DNA of 64,000 nt from assembly GCF_003668875.1 (NCBI RefSeq), contig NZ_RAWM01000032.1:1-64000 (forward strand), written 5' to 3'. Source of the stretch: Corallococcus interemptor. Lineage in GTDB: Bacteria; Myxococcota; Myxococcia; Myxococcales; Myxococcaceae. The translations under genes were made by a program, and so were the position numbers. Positions within the stretch are counted from its first letter, which is position 1. Every line of letters starts with the position of its first letter. Below, one piece after another: positions 8,999 through 22,722 of the stretch. The notes under the pieces were generated by a model. That model was not told the origin of the DNA. It searched no databases and saw only the letters and a list, made by a program, of their open reading frames with translations.

Positions 8999-9307
8999 AT
9001 GCGCACCAACTTCTGGGTTCTCGTCCTTCTCTCCTCCGCCACCGGCTGTGCCACCGTCAGCAAGCAGCAGTATGCGAACCTCTCCGCGGGTGCCATTGGT
9101 TGCCCTGCCGAGGAGTTGGTGATCTCCGGGGAGAAGAACTCGTATGGCCTTGGCGAGATGCCGGCACCCTGGAACGCTGAATGCCGTGGGCACCGCTTCA
9201 TCTGCAGCGCCGCCGGCCAGACCGTGAGCTGCAAGGAGGAGCTGAAGGCGGTCGAAGCGCCGTCGACGGCGCCGGCTGCCGCGCAAGCCGAGGAGGGGCC
9301 GCTATAG
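8999..9307 (+). CDS. small lipoprotein of unknown function
   Basis: The 102-residue product has a short lipoprotein signal with lipobox SATGC, followed by a compact domain with three further cysteines (GCPAEELVIS, AECRGHRFICSAAGQTVSC). The pattern with paired cysteines resembles small myxobacterial lipoproteins in which a GCP...W..EC.G..Y.C core recurs. The C-terminus is Ala/Pro-rich. It appears to be a single-gene unit. Confidence 0.75.
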   Translation: MRTNFWVLVLLSSATGCATVSKQQYANLSAGAIGCPAEELVISGEKNSYGLGEMPAPWNAECRGHRFICSAAGQTVSCKEELKAVEAPSTAPAAAQAEEGPL

Positions 9308-9329
9308 CGTCGTGCTTCGCCTTCCACCG

Positions 9330-9600
9330 CCGCCCTACGCTGGCTGAAGGGGCGGCCGTCCACCAGAGCGTCCACGGGGCGGTGTCCTTCTGCCGCGTGC
9401 GGTCCTGGATACCCAGGCGCTTCCTCGCCATCGCGTCCACGCGGACGGAGGTGCGCTGCATCGCGGCTTCCAGCTCCGCGTCGCGGACGCGGATCGTCGG
9501 CACCGACACGTCACCGGGCTCGCGCCGCTCGACGGAGTCGATGGGCCTGTACCGCGCCGAATGATTGAAGGCCGCCACCGACAGGCTCGCCGCCTGCACC
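9330..9600 (-). pseudogene. probable remnant of an unrecognised protein gene
   Basis: On the minus strand a frame running from about 9600 to 9330 shows natural-looking protein (PIDSVERREPGDVSVPTIRV, then AMARKRLGIQDRT) and strong third-position G/C bias. It has no credible start or clean end; the open frame drifts antisense into the small lipoprotein gene. I read it as a leftover gene fragment. The family is not recognised. Confidence 0.35.
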
Positions 9601-9639
9601 GCCCCCCAGCGTCGCGTGCGACAGGGACAGGAAAGGGGA

Positions 9640-10470
9640 GGCATTGTGATCAAAAAGGAGAAGGCAATTCATTGGCAACGCCTCGCCCGACTTTGCCGTG
9701 ACGAAAGACGGATGACGTGCGCACATGAACGCTCGAGACGAACCGGAATCAAAGTGGTGATTCCAGTGGATGTATTACGTCAACTGCCTTGCTTCTGACC
9801 AGCCTTCTGTTCATCCAGGCCGACATCCAAGCCCTGCCATGTCAGTCACGTGCGGCTCGCAATGGCTGTAGGCAGGTTGGGATTGATGACAGGAGGTGGC
9901 AAATGAACATGAAATCAAAAGCACGGACACTCCATTTTGCGATCGCCACACTGATTGCTCTCGCGCCCTTGCTGGCCTTCCCACAGGTCCCCAATCCCAA
10001 TAAATTGAAGAATCCAAACAAGCCGAACCCTCTATTGAGCATCCCTGGGCTCGGGAGCGGTCCCTGTAAAGTGGACTGCGACTCGTGCAATTTCGGGGAA
10101 TTCCAGGGATGCCTCCTGAAGAGTTGCCCAATGGCGAACTCCGGAGCTGCAGTGCCTGGCAACGCCAGGTGCCAGATCGACGCATCAAGCCAGCGCGCAA
10201 TGGCAGAGGTGGCATGCAAGCAGCAGCAGAAATGCTGCAACAGAAAGGATAACACAAGTCGCGAGGGGTTCGAGACCGGCGTTGAGGCGGGCTTTGCTGA
10301 ACTCAGTACGAAATCCATGTTTGATTCCTACATGGGGACTGACACACGGAACGCGCGTCATTCAAAATACCTGCGACCCCAATTCCAAGTCCCAGCTCTT
10401 TTGGGTAAGGCAGTGTTGAGTGTGCCCAGGCGTCGAAATGGGCGAGCCCAACGCAACTGCACTGGGCGGT
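9640..10470. other. AT-richer patch, probable acquired DNA
   Basis: From about 9640 to 10470 the sequence contains runs such as ATCAAAAAGGAG and AATAAATTGAAG and uses many A/T-ending codons, unlike the strongly GC-biased genes on both sides. It is bounded by gene remnants on each side. No integrase, transposase or terminal repeats were found. Confidence 0.55.
9646..9798 (+). CDS. possible 50-residue small protein
   Basis: A GTG at 9646 follows a strong AGGGGAGG ribosome binding site with suitable spacing. The 50-residue frame is basic and begins MIKKEKAIHWQRLARL. The local sequence is less GC-rich than the rest of the window. No family was recognised, and it may be non-coding. Confidence 0.3.
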   Translation: MIKKEKAIHWQRLARLCRDERRMTCAHERSRRTGIKVVIPVDVLRQLPCF

Positions 10471-10472
10471 GA
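9903..10472 (+). CDS. Cys-rich secreted protein, 3' end probably frameshifted
   Basis: The ATG at 9903 follows AGGAGGTGGC and gives a signal peptide (ATLIALAPLLAFPQ). The mature part starts with an Asn/Pro-rich stretch (NPNKLKNPNKPNP) and holds about eight cysteines in pairs (CKVDCDSC, KCC). After about residue 140 the annotated frame becomes basic and unnatural. The +1 frame from about 10331 continues as GLTHGTRVIQNTCDPNSKSQ and ends in FWVRQC at 10419, which fits the Cys-rich body better, so a single-base shift near 10331-10340 is likely. Codon use is AT-richer than that of the neighbours. No family was recognised. Confidence 0.55.
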   Translation: MNMKSKARTLHFAIATLIALAPLLAFPQVPNPNKLKNPNKPNPLLSIPGLGSGPCKVDCDSCNFGEFQGCLLKSCPMANSGAAVPGNARCQIDASSQRAMAEVACKQQQKCCNRKDNTSREGFETGVEAGFAELSTKSMFDSYMGTDTRNARHSKYLRPQFQVPALLGKAVLSVPRRRNGRAQRNCTGR

Positions 10473-10766
10473 TTGGAGTTCCTCGTCCGAGCCCGCCGTC
10501 ACAGTGGGTTCGGACGCGGAGTTCTAGTTTCGCGGCCATCCTCACCCGGCTGGACCAGCTGGTGCCCGGCCCCGGCGCCCTGGGCGAACGTGTGCAGCGC
10601 TTCCACCAACGCTTCGTCTGGTTCAAAGGCCATGCGACCAGCGTCATCCAGCGCAACACCGACCTGCCGGGCTTCATCTGGCGCGCCGTCCTGCTCGCCG
10701 CGCGCGAGGGCTATCCCAGCAACCACGTCTCCAACTCGCTGCTGGATCGGCACCTGCCACCAGACG

Positions 10767-16865
<6,099 letters not shown>

Positions 16866-16985
16866 CCGTTAACACACGCAAAACAGGGCCGGGCGGAGCC
16901 TGTGACGCGAAGGTTGGCCCCTCGACGCCGGCCCGGGAGGGCGACCGTCCGGACCCCTTCCCCGGGAGGTTGCTCGCACTCTGCG

Positions 16986-17477
16986 TCAGGGCCGGCGGAC
17001 GGACCTCGCCGCGTGGCGGGCCATGCGGGCAACGACGAGGTGATGGAATGGCCGGATGACGTTGAAATACACGGGGCCGGCCCAGTTCCGGTAATGCACC
17101 AGCGTCACCACGTGGAAGCGCCGGCGGGGGCCTTCCGAGGGCTCCACGACCACGGCCAGCGTGGCCTCCAGGTGCGTGTCCACGGCCGACACCACCCACA
17201 CGTGCTCTTCCTCGGCATGGCGCACGGTGAAGAACGAGGCCGCGCTGCCCGGCGTCATCGGAATGTCCTCGGGCCGCGACAGGCGCTGCTGGGGGATGCC
17301 TTGCTGCCGCATCCCGAGCAGCCGCACGAACACGGCGCGAACCCGGTACAGCGCGCTCACCCACGCGGGCTGGTAGGACATGAGGCCTGCCAGGAACTGG
17401 CGCAACGTGGCCTGGGACTCCACCGTCTTCACATCCACGTGATCCGCATCCTGCGCGAAGGAGGTGCGGACGCTCAT
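16986..17477 (-). CDS. DUF2867 family protein
   Basis: The 163-residue protein matches DUF2867-type sequences, with the opening ADHVDVKTVES, the LMSYQPAWVSALYRVRAVFVRLLG segment, and the terminal HYRNWAGPVYFNVIRPFHHLVV. Members occur alone or fused to NAD-binding proteins and have no firm biochemical role. It is divergent from the carotenoid oxygenase gene across 84 bases, so both may share the regulatory region there. Confidence 0.75.
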   Translation of the reverse strand: MSVRTSFAQDADHVDVKTVESQATLRQFLAGLMSYQPAWVSALYRVRAVFVRLLGMRQQGIPQQRLSRPEDIPMTPGSAASFFTVRHAEEEHVWVVSAVDTHLEATLAVVVEPSEGPRRRFHVVTLVHYRNWAGPVYFNVIRPFHHLVVARMARHAARSVRRP

Positions 17478-17512
17478 TCCGGTGTGAGAGCCGCCGCGCT
17501 CGCCTCTTATTC

Positions 17513-17556
17513 TACCCGGGTGATATTGACGGGGTATTTATACCCGGATAGAAATA
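17513..17556 (+). promoter_or_regulatory. promoter with nested operator-like repeats before the carotenoid oxygenase gene
   Basis: TTGACG (17526-17531) and TAGAAA (17549-17554) are 17 bases apart and fit -35/-10 elements, which would start transcription at or within a few bases of the ATG. In the spacer is the perfect palindrome GGGTAT TT ATACCC (17532-17545). TACCCGG occurs at 17513 and again at 17541, 28 bases apart. The layout suggests a dimeric repressor that blocks RNA polymerase; its identity is unknown. Confidence 0.5.
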
Positions 17557-17561
17557 GCGCC

Positions 17562-18893
17562 ATGACTGCCTTCGATTTGAGCCGTGGCGCGGGCGCGCCG
17601 GTCGCCGACGAGGTCGACCTCGTTGAACTGCGCGTCACCGGGAGCATCCCGCGCGAGCTTGATGGAACGCTGCTGCGCAACGGTCCGAACCCGCTGCGCG
17701 GCCGCTTCGAGGGCAACGACGTGCTGTCGTGGTGGCCGGAAGCCGCGATGCTGCATGCGATCGCGTTCGAGGACGGCCGCGCGGTCAGCTACCGGAACCG
17801 CTGGGTGCGCACGCGCCGCTGGGCGGACGTGTACGCGCCCGAGCAGGCGCCGCAGTTGACCGACACCAATCCGAACGTGAACGTGTTGCTGCACGCGGGC
17901 GAATTGCTGGCGTTGGCGGAGGGTGGGGCGCCGCTCGCGATCACCGCCGGGCTCGATTCACTCGGCGCGCCCCAGCGGCACGCAGTGCCTGGCGGCGGGA
18001 TGACCGCGCATCCCAAGGTCGATCCGCTGACGGGCGAGCTCATTGCGTTTCGAGCGGACTGGCGCGCGCCGTGGCTGCGCTATGGCGTCGTGGACGCGCA
18101 GGGTGTGCAGCGCGTTGACGTCGTTGTCGACGTGCCAGCGCCGTCCATGATGCATGACATTGCCATCACCGCGACCCGCAGCCTGCTGCTCGACGTGAAC
18201 GTCGGGTACGACTTTTCGATGCTGAAGCAGGGCCACCGGATGCCGTTGCGCTGGCACGACGACCGGCAGGCGCGCATCGGGGTCATCCCGAGGCACGGCG
18301 GCGACGTGCGCTGGTTTGGCATCGAGCCCTGCTTCCTCATGCACGTCGTCAATGCGTATGACCGCGACGAAGCATGTGTCGTGCTCGATGTGGTCCGCTA
18401 CCCGTGGTACCTGCGGCTCGACGCGAGCACGGGCAGGTTCGCCGACAACCCCGTCGGCGTGCTCTGGCGCTATGTGATTGATACGGCGAACGGCCGGGTC
18501 GACGAAGGGCCGCTCACCGATGGCGGGCTCGAACTGCCGCGCATCAACGAGAGCCGGACCGGGCGCCACTACCGCTACCTGTATGCGACCGAGCAGCCGA
18601 ACCCCGCTGAGATGCGCGGCGTGGTCCGCTTCGATCACGAGCGCGGTGAGACGACGCGCTACGCGGTCCCGGAAGGCGACCAGAACAGCGAGCCCGTGTT
18701 CGTGCCGCGCCCGGGAGGCGTCGACGAGGACGACGGCTGGTTGATGGTGATGGTGTATCGCGCGGCGACGGACTCCAGTGACCTCGTGATTCTCGACGCA
18801 CGTGCGATCCACGACGAGCCCGTCGCGACCGTTCACCTGCCGCGCCGGGTGCCCGCCGGTTTTCACGGCGCGTGGGTGCCTCGGGTGCGCTGA
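17562..18893 (+). CDS. carotenoid oxygenase family protein
   Basis: The 443-residue protein belongs to the carotenoid cleavage/RPE65 family of seven-bladed beta-propeller Fe(II) dioxygenases. The four iron-binding histidines are visible as His150 (TAHPKVDP), His198 (SMMHDIAIT), His261 (LMHVVNAY) and His435 (FHGAWVP). The N-terminal GSIPRELDGTLLRNGPNP is also typical. It would cleave a carotenoid, apocarotenoid or stilbene double bond. There are no carotenoid biosynthesis genes nearby, so the substrate is open. Codon choice is slightly different from that of its neighbours (more CGATC/GCG patterns), which hints at acquisition. Confidence 0.9.
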   Translation: MTAFDLSRGAGAPVADEVDLVELRVTGSIPRELDGTLLRNGPNPLRGRFEGNDVLSWWPEAAMLHAIAFEDGRAVSYRNRWVRTRRWADVYAPEQAPQLTDTNPNVNVLLHAGELLALAEGGAPLAITAGLDSLGAPQRHAVPGGGMTAHPKVDPLTGELIAFRADWRAPWLRYGVVDAQGVQRVDVVVDVPAPSMMHDIAITATRSLLLDVNVGYDFSMLKQGHRMPLRWHDDRQARIGVIPRHGGDVRWFGIEPCFLMHVVNAYDRDEACVVLDVVRYPWYLRLDASTGRFADNPVGVLWRYVIDTANGRVDEGPLTDGGLELPRINESRTGRHYRYLYATEQPNPAEMRGVVRFDHERGETTRYAVPEGDQNSEPVFVPRPGGVDEDDGWLMVMVYRAATDSSDLVILDARAIHDEPVATVHLPRRVPAGFHGAWVPRVR

Positions 18894-18960
18894 AAGGAAG
18901 GGGGCGTTGGCCGCCCGCCCTGGATCCGACCGGAGGATTTGCGCAATCCAGGGGGGCCGA

Positions 18961-19143
18961 TGTGCCGTCGCCCAGCTACAAGCGCAACGCCCTGGTGCCC
19001 CTCACGACGCTCGTGACGCGAGGAACAGGCTCCGCGACGGCCAGCGTGCGGTTCAGTGTCCTCCGTCCGGATGGCCTCACGGACGCGCTCCCCGTGTCCA
19101 CGGATGCCAGGGGCAAGGCGGCGTGGAGCTACGGCAGCTCTCA
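18961..19143 (+). pseudogene. remnant of an Ig-like domain from a larger secreted protein
   Basis: A frame from about 18961 encodes a fragment (PSYKRNALVPLTTLVTRGTG, then TASVRFSVLRPDG and ARGKAAWSYG) that reads like one bacterial Ig-like or fibronectin-like repeat found near the C-termini of secreted proteases. It has no start codon of its own and breaks off inside the convergent HxlR gene end. It is best seen as a gene scar. Confidence 0.5.
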
Positions 19144-19527
19144 CGACGCGTGCTCGCGGTCGTGGGTGGAGTCAAAGCGCTCGCGGGCCTTCTTGACGAC
19201 GCCGATGTGGTCGATGGACCAGTTCCTGAGCGCGTCAACGATGCCGTAGAGCGAGCGGCCCAGCGGCGTCACCTCGTATTCCACCGTGACGGGGACCGTC
19301 GCGAAGACGCGGCGCTCGACAAGGCCGTTGCGCTCGAGCCGGCGCAGCGTCTGGCCGAGCATCTTCTGCGTGATGCCTTCCACCTTGCGCTTCAGTGCAT
19401 TGAAGCGCACCGGTCCGTCGGAGAGCGCGAGCAGCAGCAGCACCGACCACTTGTCAGCGAGCTGGTCGAGCAGCTCCCGCGTCGGGCACGTCGCGACGAA
19501 GGGGCCTCCCGGTTTGCGTGTGGCCAT
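19141..19527 (-). CDS. HxlR family winged-helix transcriptional regulator
   Basis: The 128-residue protein contains the HxlR pattern in order: CPTRELLDQLADKWSVLLLLAL, GPVRFNALKRKVEGITQKML, TLRRLERNGLVERRVFATVP, VEYEVTPLGRSL. The start at 19527 follows GGAGGAGACC; the longer frame is not needed. The cysteine near the N-terminus is at the place used by redox- or electrophile-sensing HxlR members. It is divergently arranged with the hydrolase gene at 19625, the usual layout for a local regulator and its target. Confidence 0.9.
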   Translation of the reverse strand: MATRKPGGPFVATCPTRELLDQLADKWSVLLLLALSDGPVRFNALKRKVEGITQKMLGQTLRRLERNGLVERRVFATVPVTVEYEVTPLGRSLYGIVDALRNWSIDHIGVVKKARERFDSTHDREHAS

Positions 19528-19549
19528 CGTGGTCTCCTCCAGGTGCCTT

Positions 19550-19600
19550 GGTCCCATCCAAGTACCCTGGTCGCCTCCTGGTATCCTCTTGATACCACCC
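19550..19600. promoter_or_regulatory. operator-like inverted repeats between the HxlR gene and the hydrolase gene
   Basis: GGTATC CTCTT GATACC (19580-19596) is a perfect inverted repeat, and CCTTGG/CCAAG (about 19546-19561) with GTACC/GGTAT half-sites lies beside it. HxlR family operators typically are inverted repeats of the GTA-xxx-TAC kind, so this is a plausible autoregulatory and target site. Confidence 0.5.
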
Positions 19601-19624
19601 AGCCCCGGGCACATGGTGGGTCCC

Positions 19625-20446
19625 ATGAACGACTTCCAGCATGACGTCGTCGAGGCCAACGGGATTGCCATCCACGTCGCATCGGCCGGCAGGGGGCCGC
19701 CGCTCCTCTTCCTCCACGGGTTTCCGCACACCTGGTTCGTCTGGAGGAACGTGATGCGGGAGCTCGCCAGCGAGCATCACGTCATCGCACCGGACCTCCG
19801 GGGGCTCGGGGCCACGACCCGGGCGGCGTCGGGCTATGACCTCGACACGCTCGTCGCCGACACGCTCGCAGTGCTCGACGCGCACACGCAGGAGCCCGCG
19901 GTCATCATCGGCCTCGACCTCGGCGCGCCGATCGCGTTCCTCACCGCCGCGCGCCACCCCGAACGTGTGAAGAAGCTCGTCGTCATGGAGGCGCTGCTCG
20001 GTGGGCTGCCTGGCGCGGAGACGTTCCGTCCGCCGTGGTGGTTCGCGTTCCATGCCATCCCCGGCATGCCGGAGGAGGTCATCTCGGGCCGCGAGGAGGC
20101 GTATCTCGACCACTTCTTCACCATCGGCACGAAGCGCGGCCTCCCTGTCGAGGCGCGCGCCGCATTCCTGGAGGCATACCGTGGCAGGGACTCACTCCGC
20201 TGCGCCTTCGCGCACTACCGCGCGCTCCCTGAAAACGCACAGCGCCTTGCGAAGGTCGAACGCCTGACCGTCCCGGCGCTCGCGATCTCCGGGGGCGTCG
20301 TCGGCGACTCACTCGCGCGTCAAGTCGCTCCGCTGTGCGACCACCTCCAGACCGCGCGCCTCGCCGACGCCGCGCACATCCTGCCCGAGGATCAACCCGC
20401 GGCGCTCGCGGCGCTCCTGCGAGGCTTCGCCCTGCCTCGGGGCTGA
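19625..20446 (+). CDS. alpha/beta hydrolase, epoxide hydrolase or dehalogenase type
   Basis: The 273-residue protein has the oxyanion motif HGFPHTW, the APDLRGLGAT turn, a nucleophile elbow GLDLGAP with Asp rather than Ser, and a terminal histidine in ADAAHILPEDQP. An Asp nucleophile points to epoxide hydrolases and haloalkane or fluoroacetate dehalogenases, which work through an alkyl-enzyme ester. ATG 19625 is chosen, with 19613 an alternative. The divergent HxlR regulator suggests induction by a toxic electrophile. The closest substrate cannot be read from sequence alone. Confidence 0.85.
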   Translation: MNDFQHDVVEANGIAIHVASAGRGPPLLFLHGFPHTWFVWRNVMRELASEHHVIAPDLRGLGATTRAASGYDLDTLVADTLAVLDAHTQEPAVIIGLDLGAPIAFLTAARHPERVKKLVVMEALLGGLPGAETFRPPWWFAFHAIPGMPEEVISGREEAYLDHFFTIGTKRGLPVEARAAFLEAYRGRDSLRCAFAHYRALPENAQRLAKVERLTVPALAISGGVVGDSLARQVAPLCDHLQTARLADAAHILPEDQPAALAALLRGFALPRG

Positions 20447-20477
20447 GCGTGCCGTCCTCGACGCCCCAAAGACCGGG

Positions 20478-21413
20478 CTACAACAGGCGGCAGAGCCACA
20501 CGCTGGGAATGGCGGCATGGAAGCCGGCCTTCTCGTAGGCGCGCCGTGCCGCCGCGTGACTCGCATCGCCACCGGTCGCCACGGTGGCGACCCTGGCGCC
20601 CGCGCGCTTCATGTGGCCGAGCGCGTATTCGTAGAGCCTCGTCCCGACCCCATGGCCGGCGTGAGCGGGATGGACCGCATTCAGGCCTATCTCGCCAATG
20701 AGCGTCTCCGGGTCGACCTTCACCGCGACGAAGCCGACCACGTGCAGCTGGACCACGGCCACGAACACGTCCCAGCCCGAGTCCGGAGCGATGAGTCCCC
20801 GAAGTATGTCGGCCTGGACTGCGTCCTGCTTCGCTTGCGCAAGCTCGTAGATCTCGTCGCCCAGGAGCGAACGGAACGACGCGAACACGGGCTCGAAGGC
20901 GGCTCGGCGGATGTCCTCGAGAGTCATTCCGTCGGCGTTCGCTGCGTGCCTGATGTGGAATCGCCGCCGCGCGCTGTCGCGATTGAAGGAATTCCAGATG
21001 TAGTCACGGGCCTCGTCGCTCAACCCCAGCGCCTCGGCGCGCTCGAGCAGCGACTTCAGCTCCTCGGCGCTCAACAACTGCCGCAGCTCCGCGTGGTACT
21101 CCTGCCGCCAGAACTGGTGCACCAGCACCCGGGCCGCCACCTCACGCAATTCCTGCTCGTCGCCGACGACGAGGGCCTTCGCTATCCGCTCCAGGACGGT
21201 GCTCCGCTCCAGCAGGGCCCCCCGCTTCATGCACAGGTCGCTCAGCGCCCGGAGCGCATTCGCTCGCTGCCGGGCGGAGAGCTGGCCCTGTTCAAGTATC
21301 TCCACCAGTGCGTCGAACACCTCGGGTCCGCGCTTTCGGAACTCCAAAAGGTCGACGGGGACCCGCCACTTGTCCAACTCATTGATGAGCCAGCGATACG
21401 CCTTCGCGTCCAT
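20478..21413 (-). CDS. fusion of a helical N-terminal region to a GNAT acetyltransferase
   Basis: The 311-residue protein has a strongly helical, Leu/Arg/Glu-rich N-terminal half (about 1-170), with repeating patterns reminiscent of HEAT-like repeats. The C-terminal part (about 205-311) is a GNAT domain, with NAVHPAHAGHGVGTRLYEYAL as the acetyl-CoA loop and AARRAYEKAGF as the terminal signature. The ATG at 21413 is clear. The gene is divergent from the serine protease homologue and convergent with the hydrolase. The acetylated target is unknown; the N-terminal half may bind it. Confidence 0.7.
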   Translation of the reverse strand: MDAKAYRWLINELDKWRVPVDLLEFRKRGPEVFDALVEILEQGQLSARQRANALRALSDLCMKRGALLERSTVLERIAKALVVGDEQELREVAARVLVHQFWRQEYHAELRQLLSAEELKSLLERAEALGLSDEARDYIWNSFNRDSARRRFHIRHAANADGMTLEDIRRAAFEPVFASFRSLLGDEIYELAQAKQDAVQADILRGLIAPDSGWDVFVAVVQLHVVGFVAVKVDPETLIGEIGLNAVHPAHAGHGVGTRLYEYALGHMKRAGARVATVATGGDASHAAARRAYEKAGFHAAIPSVWLCRLL

Positions 21414-21487
21414 GACGGATACACTCTCAGTCCAGGCGGTGAAAACAAGCCTGCTCGCACCTCAAGGACGAACCATAGAGTGGCCGC

Positions 21488-22663
21488 ATGACCTCTTCCC
21501 GCGCGTCCTTCCCGTGGTTCCTTTCCCTGCGTGCCGCCGTCGCGCTGGGCTTCCTGTCCCTGGGAGCTGGCTGTGGCCCCGAAGCGGTCAGTGGCCGGCC
21601 CGCCGTGACGGAGTCCGCTCAGCCGCTCCTGGGGGCCACGCCCGCCGCCGCCGGTGAGTTCCCCTGGATGGTGTCCCTCCAGGACTCGGCCGGGAATCAC
21701 CTGTGTGGCGGCACCATCCTCAACACCCACTGGGTCCTCACCTCCCGTCAGTGCGTGCTGGGGACCGGCACCGTGACGCCCCCGCATCCCAGCACCCTGC
21801 GCGTCGCTGCGGGGAGCAACAGCCTGGCGTTGATGAGCATCGCGGTGCAGGTGAGCACGGTGCTGGACATCATTCCCTTCCCTGACTCGTGGAACGCGGC
21901 GCAGGGCAAGGACGTGGCGCTCCTGCGGTTGCTCACCCCGCTGACGCTCAATGGCACCACAGTGGCGGCCCTGCCGGTGGCGACGGCCGCGGATGTCTCC
22001 GCTGGCTACACGGACCCGGGCGTCATCGCCACGCTCTCAGGCTGGGGACAGACGGCCCCGGGCAGCGCAATCCCAGACGCATTGATGAAGATGAGCGTGC
22101 CGCTGATGTCCAACGCGGATGCCTCCCTGGCGCTGGGGCAGCCCGTCACGGTCGACCAACTGGCGGCGGATGGTTCAGCGCAGGGCAACGCCTTCTGCAC
22201 CGGGGACGTGGGCAGCCCGCTGGTGGTGGACGGAGCCTCCGGGAAGAAGCTGGTCGGCGTCGCCAGCTACAACCCGGGCTGCTCGGCGCCGAACATGTTC
22301 GCGCGGGCCTCGTACTTCAAGGGGTTCATCGACATGATCACCCCGCGGCTGAATACCGCGCCCCGGGCGACGCTGAGCTACGTCAGCGCGCCCCAGGGCG
22401 GCTGGAAGCATTATTCCCTGACGCTGCCGTCGGGCATCCCCGCGTTCACCGTGTCGCTCCAGAAGGGCACCGGCAATGGCACCCTCTACGTGCGCTACAA
22501 CGGAGCGCCCACGCTGACGAACTACACCTGCCGCTCCGGCGCCACGGACAGCAACCTGGAGTACTGCTCCATCTTCTATCCAAGCCAGGGGACCTGGTAC
22601 ATCTCCGTGTATGGCGAGACGGCTGTCACCAACGCCTCCATGCTCGGACGTACTTTCTATTGA
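21488..22663 (+). CDS. trypsin-fold lipoprotein with degenerate catalytic triad (pseudoprotease)
   Basis: The 391-residue protein has lipobox GAGC and then a chymotrypsin-family S1 fold: GEFPWMVSLQ, CGGTILNTHWVLTSRQCV, KDVALLRL, SGWGQT and CTGDVGSPLVV. The Asp is present (Asp142), but the general-base histidine position is Gln88 in place of the usual AAHC, and the nucleophile is Val241 in GDVGSP in place of GDSGGP. It therefore should not cleave peptides. A PPC-like beta domain follows (about 290-391). Likely roles are binding, inhibition or adhesion at the envelope. A strong start follows the divergent promoter region. Confidence 0.85.
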   Translation: MTSSRASFPWFLSLRAAVALGFLSLGAGCGPEAVSGRPAVTESAQPLLGATPAAAGEFPWMVSLQDSAGNHLCGGTILNTHWVLTSRQCVLGTGTVTPPHPSTLRVAAGSNSLALMSIAVQVSTVLDIIPFPDSWNAAQGKDVALLRLLTPLTLNGTTVAALPVATAADVSAGYTDPGVIATLSGWGQTAPGSAIPDALMKMSVPLMSNADASLALGQPVTVDQLAADGSAQGNAFCTGDVGSPLVVDGASGKKLVGVASYNPGCSAPNMFARASYFKGFIDMITPRLNTAPRATLSYVSAPQGGWKHYSLTLPSGIPAFTVSLQKGTGNGTLYVRYNGAPTLTNYTCRSGATDSNLEYCSIFYPSQGTWYISVYGETAVTNASMLGRTFY

Positions 22664-22722
22664 GGGCTGCGCGGCAGGGGCGTAGGGCGGGTCCGGGGTA
22701 GAGTGGCCCTCCGGAACAACCC

